Assembly: GCA_041441555.1 (NCBI GenBank)
Contig: JASDSW010000046.1
Coordinates: forward strand, 11,652 to 75,651
DNA length: 64,000 bases
From: Pseudaeromonas sp041441555
GTDB lineage: Bacteria > Pseudomonadota > Gammaproteobacteria > Enterobacterales > Aeromonadaceae
Direction: 5' to 3'
Both the position numbers and the translations under genes were made by a program. Positions within the stretch are counted from its first letter, which is position 1, and the number at the start of each line of letters is the position of its first letter. Of this stretch, positions 44,829-53,687 are shown in pieces. A model generated the notes under the pieces. That model worked only from the letters and a program-made list of their open reading frames with translations. It made no database searches and had not been told where the DNA came from.

Positions 44829-46220
44829 CTAGTCGGCGGCGACCTTAGCCACGCCGCCCAGCGAATGCCGTTTCTTGCTGACATAGCGCTTGTACTGATA
44901 ACCCGCCCACAGCAGCCCCAGCCAAACCGGCACCAGCCCCACCGAGATCTTCTCATCCAGCAGATAGAGGATCACCAGCATCCCCGCCAGGAAAACCAGA
45001 CACAGGTAGTTGGCAAACGGGAACCAGAAGGCCTTGAACGCCGGCACCACCTGCCGGGCATTCATGGCATGCCGAAACTTGATATGGGTCAGACTGATCA
45101 TCGCCCAGTTGATGACCAGAGCCGCCACCACCAGCGCCATCAGCAGCTGGAAGGCTTTGCCCGGGATCAGGTAGTTGATCACCACACAGATCAGGGTCAT
45201 CACTCCGGAGAGGGCGATGGCTGTCACCGGCACACCCCGCTTGTCAACCTTCATCAGGAAGCGAGGAGCATTCCCCTGCTGTGCCAGACCGTGCAACATG
45301 CGGCTGTTGCAGTAGACGCTGCTGTTGTAGACCGACAGGGCCGCCGTCAGCACCACGATATTCAGGATATTGGCGGTGATGTCGCTGCCCAGCGCCGAGA
45401 AGATCAACACGAACGGGCTGCCCCCCTCGGCCAGTTGATTCCATGGATAGAGAGCCAGCAGCACCGCCAGCGCTCCCACGTAGAAGATCAGGATGCGGTA
45501 GATGACCTGATTGACGGCACGCGGAATGCTCTTGCGCGGATCGTCGGCCTCGGCCGCCGTGATGCCGACCAGCTCCAGCCCCCCGAAGGAGAACATGATG
45601 ATGGCCAACGACATGATGAGACCACTCCAGCCATGGGGTAGGAAACCACCCTGGGCCCATAGGTTGCTGATCGAGGCCTGCGGGCCACCGGCACCGCTCA
45701 ACAGCAGGTAGCTACCGAAGACGATCATGCCGATGATGGCCACCACCTTGATAATGGCAAACCAGAACTCCATCTCACCGAAGTGTTTGACGTTGGAGAG
45801 GTTCACGGCGTTGATGACGATGAAGAAGAATGCCGCCGAAACCCAGGTCGGGATCTCGGGCCACCAAAATTGCACATAGAGGCCAACGGCGGTCAGTTCA
45901 GCCATACTGACCAGCACATACAACACCCAATAGTTCCAGCCGGCCAGAAAACCGGCAAAGCCGTTCCAATACTTGTTGGCAAAGAAGCTGAAGGAGCCGG
46001 AGACCGGCTCTTCGGCAACCATCTCACCGAGCTGACGCATGATCAAAAATGCGATGAAACCACCCAGCGCATAACCGAGCAGCACGGCAGGGCCAGCCAT
46101 CTTGATGGTCTGACCGATACCAAGAAACAGGCCGGTACCGATGGCACCGCCCAAGGCAATGAGCTGGATATGGCGATTCTTCAAGCCGCGCTTGAGATCA
46201 CCCTCTTGTCTGACTTCCAT
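44829..46220 (-). CDS. aroP: Aromatic amino acid permease AroP
   Basis: A 463-residue APC-superfamily transporter with 12 helices. Strong similarity to E. coli AroP: LKRGLKNRHIQLIALGGAIGTGLFLG at the start, GWNYWVLYVLVSMAELTAVG, GGLELVGITAAEADDP and VYCNSRMLHGLAQQGNAP. It imports Phe, Tyr and Trp with protons; PheP-like specificity is an alternative. The ATG at 46220 has AGGAAG eight bases upstream. A hairpin GGTTGC/GCAACC (46270-46286) lies in its leader; no clear TyrR box was found. Confidence 0.9.
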   Translation of the reverse strand: MEVRQEGDLKRGLKNRHIQLIALGGAIGTGLFLGIGQTIKMAGPAVLLGYALGGFIAFLIMRQLGEMVAEEPVSGSFSFFANKYWNGFAGFLAGWNYWVLYVLVSMAELTAVGLYVQFWWPEIPTWVSAAFFFIVINAVNLSNVKHFGEMEFWFAIIKVVAIIGMIVFGSYLLLSGAGGPQASISNLWAQGGFLPHGWSGLIMSLAIIMFSFGGLELVGITAAEADDPRKSIPRAVNQVIYRILIFYVGALAVLLALYPWNQLAEGGSPFVLIFSALGSDITANILNIVVLTAALSVYNSSVYCNSRMLHGLAQQGNAPRFLMKVDKRGVPVTAIALSGVMTLICVVINYLIPGKAFQLLMALVVAALVINWAMISLTHIKFRHAMNARQVVPAFKAFWFPFANYLCLVFLAGMLVILYLLDEKISVGLVPVWLGLLWAGYQYKRYVSKKRHSLGGVAKVAAD

Positions 46221-46677
46221 GGAAACAACTTCCTCTTCAACGTGCAATCTTCTGGTCTAATCGCCGCCGGGTTGCCCTGAGCAACCGCCAAATCTTGCCA
46301 GTCTGCTGCACGGCATGCAGACCGCAACATCACCAAACCACGAATACTCGAATGCACCGCCAGACGGCAGTGGGGTACGAGGAAGCAGGAATAGTCGCGA
46401 ACGAGGCATCAGCCTTCAGCACATGGGAATTGGTTCACCGCATGCCAAAGTGACGGGGGTCTCTCCTTTAACTGGCTTTGCCGCAGACTAGAATACCGAT
46501 CAGCGCCGATTATTCCAGCATTCCCCGAGAATAAATGGCCATTACCTAGTCAGAGTCACGAAGTCAGGCCGGCAATCGCAGTGCAATTCACTATTAGCGG
46601 AGCAACAAACGGATTCACTCAAAGCCCCCCACTGATTCCGGCCGGCAAAGCTAGCCGATGGCGAGAGAAAAAAGGAC
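46221..46677. other. Intergenic region upstream of aroP
   Basis: About 460 bases without a gene between aroP and the pitA terminator. It holds a perfect 6-bp stem (46270-46286) close to aroP and small inverted repeats such as CTGCA/TGCAG near 46305-46320. No promoter or operator could be assigned with confidence. Confidence 0.4.
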
Positions 46678-46726
46678 AAAAAAACGGCCCTCGAGGGGCC
46701 GTTGGTGGCGGCAGATAATCTGCCGC
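46678..46726 (-). terminator. Tandem hairpins after pitA; distal one is a rho-independent terminator
   Basis: On the minus strand the first stem (GCGGCAGA/TCTGCCGC around TAA, 46708-46726) is followed by AACGGCCC/GGGCCGTT (46683-46703) and a U tract (A run 46678-46684). Two hairpins in a row make a strong end to the phosphate transport operon. Confidence 0.85.
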
Positions 46727-46748
46727 ACGGGAATGGTAAATCAAGCCA

Positions 46749-48221
46749 TCAGTGCACGAAGTGACTGAGCAAGTAGAACATGCCCCCGGAGAGCAGTATG
46801 GTCGCCGGCAGAGTCAGCACCCAGGCCATGACGATATTCTTGACGGTATCGGATTGCAGACCGGTGCGATTGGCCACCATGGTCCCCGCCACCGCCGAAG
46901 AGAGCACGTGGGTGGTGGAAACTGGCATGCCGGTGATACTGGCGATCCCGATGGCCGCCGCCGCCGTGATCTGGGCCGACATCCCCTGGGAATAGGTCAT
47001 CCCCTTCTGGCCGATCTTTTCACCGACCGTCAGCACGATCCGCTTCCAGCCGATCATGGTGCCAACGCCGAGCGCCATGGCGACCGCGATGATGACCCAG
47101 GTCGGAGCATATTCGGTGGTCGCCGTCAGATCCTTGCGCAGCTTGTTCAGGTCATCCCGCTCTTTGGCTGAAATGGTCGGCATCTTGCTGACCTTCTTCG
47201 CCGTGTCGTCGATACACAGCAACAGACGGCGCACCTGACGACGTCCTTCGGTATCCAGCTCGGTGTAGCTATTGACGTTTTCCAGGCGGGCGCTCAGCGT
47301 CTGGATCGCGGCAATGGTCTGACGGCTATCGCATTTGAAGATCGGCGGCAGCGTGTGATTTGCCTCCTTGCCCAGCAACATCAGCTCGGAGAGTTCAGCC
47401 TGATTGCTTTCGTAGAAGGTCTGCATGTGCTGCGCCGCGTCGCGGGTACGCGCCACCTGGTAGGCGGTGCTCTCCAGATTGACCACAAACTGGCCCGGGA
47501 CTATGCCGATCAGCACCAGCATGATCATCCCAATCCCTTTTTGACCATCGTTAGAGCCATGCACGAAGCTGACCCCCATCGCCGAGGCGATCAGGGTGAA
47601 ACGCGTCCAGAACGGCGGGTGCTTCTTGCCATCCACCAGTTGACGCTCTTCCGGGCTCTTGTGCATCTTGTTGTCACGCCAAATCCGGCGCGCCAACAGC
47701 AGCAGCAGGCCGGCGATGATGAAACCCACGGTCGGTGAAATGATCAACGACAGCATGATATCGATGGCTTTTTGCACATTGATACCGCTGCTCAGCGGCG
47801 TGTCGGTGATGAAGGCATTGGCCGCACCAACGCCGAGGATCGCGCCGATCAGGGTGTGAGAGCTGGAAGCCGGCAAGCCCAGGTACCAGGTGCCCAGATT
47901 CCACAAAATCGCCGATGCCAGCAGGGAGAAGACCATGATGAGGCCATGGGCAGACGCCACATTCAGCAACAGATCAACCGGCAACAGGTGGACAATCGCG
48001 TACGCAACCCCCAAGCCACCGAGCATGACGCCGGCAAAATTGAAGATGCCAGATGCCACAACGGCCATGTGTGCCGGCATGGCTTTGGTGTAAATCACGG
48101 TAGCAACGGCGTTTGCAGTGTCATGAAAACCATTGATGAACTCGTAAGCCAACACAAACACCAAAGCCAGAAACAAGCTAATCCCGAGTTCAGGACTCAG
48201 GCCAGTAAACATATCTAACAT
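46749..48221 (-). CDS. pitA: PiT-family inorganic phosphate transporter
   Basis: A 490-residue low-affinity phosphate/proton symporter. The PiT signature appears twice, FINGFHDTANAVATVIYTKAM near the N-terminus and FVHGSNDGQKGIGM in the middle, around a large hydrophilic loop (about residues 280-390). The ATG at 48221 gives MLDMFTGLSPEL; a longer frame upstream is not family-like, though the ribosome site is weak. It lies 156 bases downstream of the Na/Pi cotransporter gene; a TTGACA on the minus strand (48363-48368) may give it its own promoter. Confidence 0.92.
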   Translation of the reverse strand: MLDMFTGLSPELGISLFLALVFVLAYEFINGFHDTANAVATVIYTKAMPAHMAVVASGIFNFAGVMLGGLGVAYAIVHLLPVDLLLNVASAHGLIMVFSLLASAILWNLGTWYLGLPASSSHTLIGAILGVGAANAFITDTPLSSGINVQKAIDIMLSLIISPTVGFIIAGLLLLLARRIWRDNKMHKSPEERQLVDGKKHPPFWTRFTLIASAMGVSFVHGSNDGQKGIGMIMLVLIGIVPGQFVVNLESTAYQVARTRDAAQHMQTFYESNQAELSELMLLGKEANHTLPPIFKCDSRQTIAAIQTLSARLENVNSYTELDTEGRRQVRRLLLCIDDTAKKVSKMPTISAKERDDLNKLRKDLTATTEYAPTWVIIAVAMALGVGTMIGWKRIVLTVGEKIGQKGMTYSQGMSAQITAAAAIGIASITGMPVSTTHVLSSAVAGTMVANRTGLQSDTVKNIVMAWVLTLPATILLSGGMFYLLSHFVH

Positions 48222-48377
48222 AATTATTGGACGGTTAGAGTCGGAAGTTGACCGCGGCGAATTATGACAGAAAGATCTCGATGCGGAAGACAACAACAGC
48301 CCGCTTAACGCAAAAAAAGGCGAAAAAAAAAGCTTGCCCGAATCCAATTGAGTTCTAAAAAATGTCAACCTTGCGGA

Positions 48378-50264
48378 TCATTCAGCTTCACACGAGCCCG
48401 CTCGTTGTTCCTGATCTCGTAACCAGGCAACCAATTGCGCCATCGGGAACTCCCGCTCGATAACATAGGTGGCAAACAGCGCCAAAACCGCCTTGAGTTG
48501 CTGGCGTTGGATCCGGCGCAGCGTTTGGGCGTCATTCATCAGGCCCGCAGCGGCAATCGCATCGAGTTTGTTACTGCGGATCAGCAGCTCGATATCCTCG
48601 CGATCCCGGCGGCTCTCCAGGATGACCCGCTCCACTTCCAACGCCAGTTGCGTGCGCAGCTGCTGCGGATCGGCCTGCTCAATCAAGGCGCGTAACTCAC
48701 GATTCAGCATCAACAGGCGACGCAACAGGGCCTGGTAGCGCAGTTGCAGAACATCCGAGCCACTGCCGAATGCAGTTAGCAAATTGACCTGCAACTGGCG
48801 CTGCAGCCGGATCACCTCACTGAGGCTGCGGGCTACCGCCACCAGCTCATCCACCCGCTCGGCCTGCTGCCGATCCATGTTTGCCTTACACAGGGCGGCA
48901 AAGGTAATGATCTCACCGAACAGGGGCTTCACCGATTTCAGATAAAGACGCTGCAGATTGGGCAGATCTTCGCCCAACAGCAACTGCTCCGGGTTGGGGT
49001 GGGTCATCATGACGCGATAGGAAATCCCCAACATTGCCCGGGCGGTGAGGCTCTGACACTCCTGCAACAGGTGCAGCAGCTCCCGCACCAGCGCCTGCTC
49101 GGCACTGGCCGGGTGGGCAGCCACTACCCGATTGAGATAGCAGGCATGCACCGGCTGCCGCTCGATCCGATTCGGCAGCAGCCACACCATCAGCCGCGCC
49201 CATTGCCCGCTGGACGGCAATAGCCAGGCCACCGCCAGCAGGTTAAACAGGGTATGAAACAGCGCCAGCCGCAACGCCAGATCATCCGGCCCCAACCCAA
49301 GAAGAGTGGCCAAAAACTCGTTAAGGGCGCACAGGGGAATGAAGGCCAACAGGCAAAGCAGCGCGGTGGCGCTCTTGAATAGCAGATCCAAAAGGGCGAG
49401 CCGCTGGCCGGCCTCCGCCGAGTGGACGGCGCCGAGCAGTACAGGTCCCGTCGCCCCGACATTGATCCCCAGCACCAGCGCCAAGGCGTGATCCAGCGGC
49501 AACTGGCCGGAGGTCAGGGCGGCCATGCACAACAGCAATGAGGCATGGCTCGACTGCATCACCAGCGTCAGCAGCACACCCGCGCCGGCATAGAGCAGGA
49601 TGCCGCCCCACCCCGGCTGTGCATACTGACGCAGGTCGATCAGTGACGAGAGCAGCAGGAAACCATCTTTGATGTAATCGATGCCCAGAAATAGAAAACC
49701 GACCCCGGCGATGACCATGCCCAGCCCTCGGGAGCCCCAGCGGGGCATGGAGATCAGCAACATCCCCACCACCAGCATGGGCAACGCATAGTCGCCAATG
49801 CCCAATTTCAGTCCCAGGCTCGCCATCAGCCATCCCCCGGAGGTGGTGCCGAGGCTGGCACCGGCCATAATGGTAATGCTAGCGAGAAAATCGACCATCC
49901 CAGCCGATAGAAAGGAGAGCAAGAGCAGGGCGATCAGTGCGCTAGATTGGGTCAACAGCGTAGCGAGAAATCCCAGCATGAACGAGCGGCTGCGACTGGC
50001 CGTCAGCTGGCGCAGTCCCCGACGCCACTGCCCGGAGAGCAGTTGGCCAAAGCCTTGTTCGAGGAAAAACATGCCAAAGAGGAAGATGGCGATACCGGCC
50101 GCGACCTGCTTGAGGCTGGCATCCTGCTCCAGTAACCACAACAGCAGGCAGATGAGAAAGCCCAACAGAATGGGCGACAGTGGACCTAACCCATGACGGA
50201 TAAAAGTCAGCGGGCTGGCTCGCCACTGCCGACCGTGAGGATCCAGAAGAGGGCGAACATCCAT
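48378..50264 (-). CDS. Na+/Pi-cotransporter family protein (YjbB-like) with PhoU-like tail
   Basis: A 628-residue membrane protein. The two inverted Na/Pi repeats show the QSS motifs TQSSALIA and MQSSHASLL with GASLGTT and GINVGATG. After about residue 370 a long soluble helical region follows, similar in position to the PhoU-like domain of YjbB. The ATG at 50264 has GAGG six bases upstream. YjbB-type proteins may export phosphate, while PitA imports it, so the pair could balance phosphate. Confidence 0.86.
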   Translation of the reverse strand: MDVRPLLDPHGRQWRASPLTFIRHGLGPLSPILLGFLICLLLWLLEQDASLKQVAAGIAIFLFGMFFLEQGFGQLLSGQWRRGLRQLTASRSRSFMLGFLATLLTQSSALIALLLLSFLSAGMVDFLASITIMAGASLGTTSGGWLMASLGLKLGIGDYALPMLVVGMLLISMPRWGSRGLGMVIAGVGFLFLGIDYIKDGFLLLSSLIDLRQYAQPGWGGILLYAGAGVLLTLVMQSSHASLLLCMAALTSGQLPLDHALALVLGINVGATGPVLLGAVHSAEAGQRLALLDLLFKSATALLCLLAFIPLCALNEFLATLLGLGPDDLALRLALFHTLFNLLAVAWLLPSSGQWARLMVWLLPNRIERQPVHACYLNRVVAAHPASAEQALVRELLHLLQECQSLTARAMLGISYRVMMTHPNPEQLLLGEDLPNLQRLYLKSVKPLFGEIITFAALCKANMDRQQAERVDELVAVARSLSEVIRLQRQLQVNLLTAFGSGSDVLQLRYQALLRRLLMLNRELRALIEQADPQQLRTQLALEVERVILESRRDREDIELLIRSNKLDAIAAAGLMNDAQTLRRIQRQQLKAVLALFATYVIEREFPMAQLVAWLRDQEQRAGSCEAE

Positions 50265-50442
50265 CGCAAACCTCAATCTCGCAATCAGTGCCTCTGTTCA
50301 ACATAGCCCATGGCTAGGAGCAACCATGGCGGCAAACCGGCGAAGCGAGAGCTCTGTCATCAGAATGTCAGGGAAGTGACACACTAGAGCCATCAAACAG
50401 CCCCAGCATGGCCACCAAATTCACAACTGCAACAGGTGCAAC

Positions 50443-50649
50443 ATGGTCAAGATATTCCGCTGGTTTCAACCCAAACAAATTGCCCGCTACGTCAAGACCT
50501 TCCATCAGGGAGTGTTTTTCATCGCCGAGCAAGGCCCCTTTCGCTTTGAGCAGGGAGCCGTCTGCTACGATGCGCATCAGGTCAGCTCATTACGCTCCTT
50601 GGCTGAGATCAACCGCCTGGTCCGCGACTTGCAACAGTTTCGTCCCTGA
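50443..50649 (+). CDS. Small conserved-looking protein, unknown
   Basis: A 68-residue protein, MVKIFRWFQPKQIARYVKTF..., basic at the start and ending DLQQFRP. It has no signal peptide or membrane helix. A weak AGG lies upstream. Codon use and the compact stop before the opposite DUF2845 gene favour a real gene. Function unknown. Confidence 0.55.
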   Translation: MVKIFRWFQPKQIARYVKTFHQGVFFIAEQGPFRFEQGAVCYDAHQVSSLRSLAEINRLVRDLQQFRP

Positions 50650-50658
50650 GCCCCTCAC

Positions 50659-50982
50659 TCAATGGCGCGGGCCATCCTTGATGTCCTGGATCACCCCATT
50701 TTTTACCGTCACGATCTGCATGAAATGGCCCTTGCCCATGTCGTAGGTCCAGCGTTCGCCGGCGCTGATCTGCGTCAGCTCGCCGCTGCGGCTCAACGCT
50801 GAACTGGTCAACGGCTCGATCAGCAGCGGCTTACCACACTTGAGCAACAATTCGGCGCTGCTATCTCCTACCGTCAATACCGAGTTATTGCAGCGCACCA
50901 CGGCCGCCTCAGCCGAACAGGCCATCAGCGCCAGAGGCAACCACCAGATGTTGAGTTGCCCAAACCAACCACGACCCTTCAT
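50659..50982 (-). CDS. DUF2845 exported protein
   Basis: A 107-residue protein. The ATG at 50982 has GAGGA eight bases upstream. Signal peptide to about residue 27 (WWLPLALMACSAEA), then the DUF2845 core: VRCNNSVLTVGDSSAELLLKCGKP with two cysteines, and GERWTYDMGKGHFMQIVTVKNGVI. The cysteine pair suggests a periplasmic disulfide. The LMAC near the signal peptide end could also be a lipobox. Function unknown. Confidence 0.78.
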   Translation of the reverse strand: MKGRGWFGQLNIWWLPLALMACSAEAAVVRCNNSVLTVGDSSAELLLKCGKPLLIEPLTSSALSRSGELTQISAGERWTYDMGKGHFMQIVTVKNGVIQDIKDGPRH

Positions 50983-51175
50983 ATGTTTAATCCTCATTTA
51001 CCTTGACATGCGACTGCTGCCACATTGCCAGAGATGGCGTCATAGCACCAGTTGCCACCCATGGTGCAAAGCAACAAATTTTCGGCGACGCCCCTCATTG
51101 CCCCGCCGGGCCAGCCGATACATAGGTCAGGCACCAAGCAGGCAAGTCGTACCGCAATCCGCATCGAGGTGGCAT

Positions 51176-51379
51176 ATGACAATCGAACAACTCAAGAATC
51201 ATCTGGATACCACTTGTCATCTGATCGGTGCCAGTTTTACGCTGGAGGAGGCCGAGGGAGAACTCAGAGCCTGCATCATTCACGGCTCAACCTGGTGGAA
51301 TCTGGTCCAGTCGCTCAACGATGATGGCTGGCTCTGGGAGCAGCAGCTCAACGACTTGCGCTATCACCTGTTACATTGA
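51176..51379 (+). CDS. Small protein of unknown function
   Basis: A 67-residue acidic protein beginning MTIEQLKNHLDTTCH and ending NDLRYHLLH, with GAGGT five bases before the ATG. It is rich in Trp (four) for its size. No family recognised. It lies between the DUF2845 gene and a membrane-anchored protein of unknown function. Confidence 0.5.
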   Translation: MTIEQLKNHLDTTCHLIGASFTLEEAEGELRACIIHGSTWWNLVQSLNDDGWLWEQQLNDLRYHLLH

Positions 51380-51499
51380 TGAGAGCCAGCCACCAGGCGA
51401 ATGGCTCCTGGGCCAGGGAATGGATTAAACTGGCCACGCCAGACTCGATTGCCGGCTGGCGAATTCATCGCCAGTCGCTCAGCAACAAGGACCATAACA

Positions 51500-52159
51500 A
51501 TGAAGATGCCCCATGAGAAACCCGCGTCGCAATTTACGCGCGAGCCGCATATCAGCACCTCATCCGGCCCAAATGCCACCAATATCTACGTCGGGCGGAC
51601 ACTCAAATTCGAGGCAGGGCTCCTGGCTGCCGGCCTTATCATAGCCGCGCTATTGAGCAGTCTGGCTCCCTTGAGTAGCTGGCTGCAGAAGAGTAATACC
51701 CTGCCCCTGCGCGATGGGGCCGTCCGCTTGGGCACCGTCTATCGGGAACAACTTACCAGCCAGTTGGTGGTCAGCCGAGTCATCGATAACACTGAGCTGC
51801 TGCGTGTTGAAACCGATCCAGAACATCTGCATGCCCTGGCTGTCGAGCGGGTACTGCACAGCATTCGCCAGATCAACGACCAAGCCAAGGCCACGCAAGG
51901 CAGTCAATTTACCCCGGTCAAGCTCGACACCGCGATGTGGAACGATGATATTCGCGTGCGTTTGCAAACCATCATCGAATACGAAAGCGAATTCCAGCAC
52001 CCCTACCGGTTCACCATGGATAGTAGTGATCGCATCATCAAGAAGGATCAAGCCGCCATCAAGCCACTGCTAGACAGCATCCAGAATTATGGGAAAGATC
52101 AGCTCCTGCGCTACCGCGCCGAGTTCAGTTTCATCCGGCCACGCGAAGCGGGCATGTAA
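51500..52159 (+). CDS. Single-pass membrane protein of unknown function
   Basis: A 219-residue protein. After a polar N-terminus of about 38 residues there is one hydrophobic helix (FEAGLLAAGLIIAALLSSLAPL). The rest is soluble, mixed alpha/beta, with many charged residues and no cysteines. AAGGA lies eight bases before the ATG at 51500. A bidirectional terminator follows. No family is recognised. Confidence 0.6.
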   Translation: MKMPHEKPASQFTREPHISTSSGPNATNIYVGRTLKFEAGLLAAGLIIAALLSSLAPLSSWLQKSNTLPLRDGAVRLGTVYREQLTSQLVVSRVIDNTELLRVETDPEHLHALAVERVLHSIRQINDQAKATQGSQFTPVKLDTAMWNDDIRVRLQTIIEYESEFQHPYRFTMDSSDRIIKKDQAAIKPLLDSIQNYGKDQLLRYRAEFSFIRPREAGM

Positions 52160-52177
52160 CTCCTGGTTTTGACCATG

Positions 52178-52204
52178 AAAAAAAGCGCCATCTGGCGCTT
52201 TTTT
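52178..52204. terminator. Bidirectional terminator between the 51500 gene and glgC
   Basis: An A run, AGCGCCA, a two-base loop, TGGCGCT and a T run form a stem usable on both strands, between convergent genes. Confidence 0.9.
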
Positions 52205-52217
52205 CTTACGGGCCGAC

Positions 52218-53459
52218 TCATCGCCGACAATTGGAAACCACGACGATGCCCTGCTCTGTCACCGTATGTCCAGCCTGACGATCTGCATCGTGGTCATAAC
52301 CGATGAGGCTGCCATCCGGGATCTGTACCCCCTCATCGATGATGGCCCGCTTGATCTTGGCATTGCGTCCCACCCACACCCCTTTGAGCAAGATGGAGTC
52401 TTCGACCAGGCTATAGCTGTTGATACGACACTGGGGACTCAGAATCGAGCGACGAACCGTCCCGCCACTGATGACACAACCACCACTGATATAGGAGTCC
52501 AAACTCTGTCCCCGGCGATCATCACCATCGAATACCGTCTTGGCCGGCGGCTGGTTGCTCGGCTTGGTCATGATGGGCCACTTATCGTTGTACAGATTCA
52601 ATTGCGGCGAGACGGCAATCAAATCCATGTTGGCCTCATAGTAGGAATCCAGAGTTCCCACATCCTTCCAGTACCCTTTCTCCTCCGGCGTCATATCTGG
52701 AATGAGGTTGTCGTTGAAGTTGTAGGCGAAGACCCGATCCCCCTCCTCCAGCATCATGGGGATGACATGCTTGCCAAAATCGAGATCGGTGTAGAGCTTC
52801 ATGCCACGCTTGATGACAGAAATCAGTTTTTCTCGGGAGAAGATGTAATTGCCCATGGAGGCAAAACACATCTCCGAGCCAGGAATCATCTTTGGCTCGG
52901 TCGGTTTTTCGGCGAAGGTCAACACCTTGCCATGGCGATCGACCTCAAACACCCCAAAGCGACGCGCCTCGGCGCGAGTCACCTCCAGCGCCGCTATGGT
53001 GATATCCGCCCGACTGACGGCATGGAACTCGATCATCTGGCGGATATCCATCTTGTAGATATGATCACCACCAAAGACCGCCACATAATCGGCATTCGAG
53101 TCCTCGATGAAGCGCAGGTAGTGGCCGATGGCATCGGCGGTACCCTTGAACCACTGTTCGCCCTGGCTGTTGGTCTCGGGCGAGATCGCCTCGAAATGTT
53201 CATCCCAGCCGGTCCATTTATCCCATGAGTCCCGGATGTGCTTGTTCAGCAGGTAGGATTGGTACTGCGTCAGTATGTAGACGTTGCGGATGTTGGAGTT
53301 AAAAAAATTACTCAGCACAAAATCAATAATCTTGTACTTGCCACCAAACGCCACCCCTGGTTTGGGACGGGAGAGAGTCAATGGGCTCAGACGCTCCCCC
53401 TTGCCGCCCGCCAGCACCATAGCGATGGTTTTACAGGATGCAGTTTTAATCAATGACAT
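52218..53459 (-). CDS. glgC: Glucose-1-phosphate adenylyltransferase
   Basis: A 413-residue enzyme making ADP-glucose, the committed step of bacterial glycogen synthesis. The nucleotide-binding GGKGERLSPLTLSRPKP and the substrate region FAEKP are intact; a left-handed beta-helix tail follows (SGGCVISGGTVRRSILS). The ATG at 53459 has GAGGGAG upstream. No other glg gene is adjacent. The 220-base upstream region separates it from the putP end. Confidence 0.95.
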   Translation of the reverse strand: MSLIKTASCKTIAMVLAGGKGERLSPLTLSRPKPGVAFGGKYKIIDFVLSNFFNSNIRNVYILTQYQSYLLNKHIRDSWDKWTGWDEHFEAISPETNSQGEQWFKGTADAIGHYLRFIEDSNADYVAVFGGDHIYKMDIRQMIEFHAVSRADITIAALEVTRAEARRFGVFEVDRHGKVLTFAEKPTEPKMIPGSEMCFASMGNYIFSREKLISVIKRGMKLYTDLDFGKHVIPMMLEEGDRVFAYNFNDNLIPDMTPEEKGYWKDVGTLDSYYEANMDLIAVSPQLNLYNDKWPIMTKPSNQPPAKTVFDGDDRRGQSLDSYISGGCVISGGTVRRSILSPQCRINSYSLVEDSILLKGVWVGRNAKIKRAIIDEGVQIPDGSLIGYDHDADRQAGHTVTEQGIVVVSNCRR

Positions 53460-53638
53460 TCGGTGCTCCCTCAAAAATGGCTAATCGAAACAAAGATCTT
53501 AAGGTTGAAAACGTTATCAGAACTTTGAGTCTAACCTACTCGGATGAAGCTTCTGCTAGCTGGATCGACTTTTTTTATTTATAGCGGCTAAGTTGCAATT
53601 TGTTACAGCAATCATCATTTCCCCGGCGTCCAATGCAA

Positions 53639-53662
53639 AGCGGCGACCCGAAGGTCGCCGCT
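53639..53662 (-). terminator. Hairpin after putP
   Basis: Ten-base perfect arms (AGCGGCGACC and GGTCGCCGCT) around CGAA, a very stable tetraloop stem. No strong U tract follows, so its efficiency as a terminator is uncertain. Confidence 0.6.
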
Positions 53663-53687
53663 GGTTAACCAAACAAAACACCATTCA

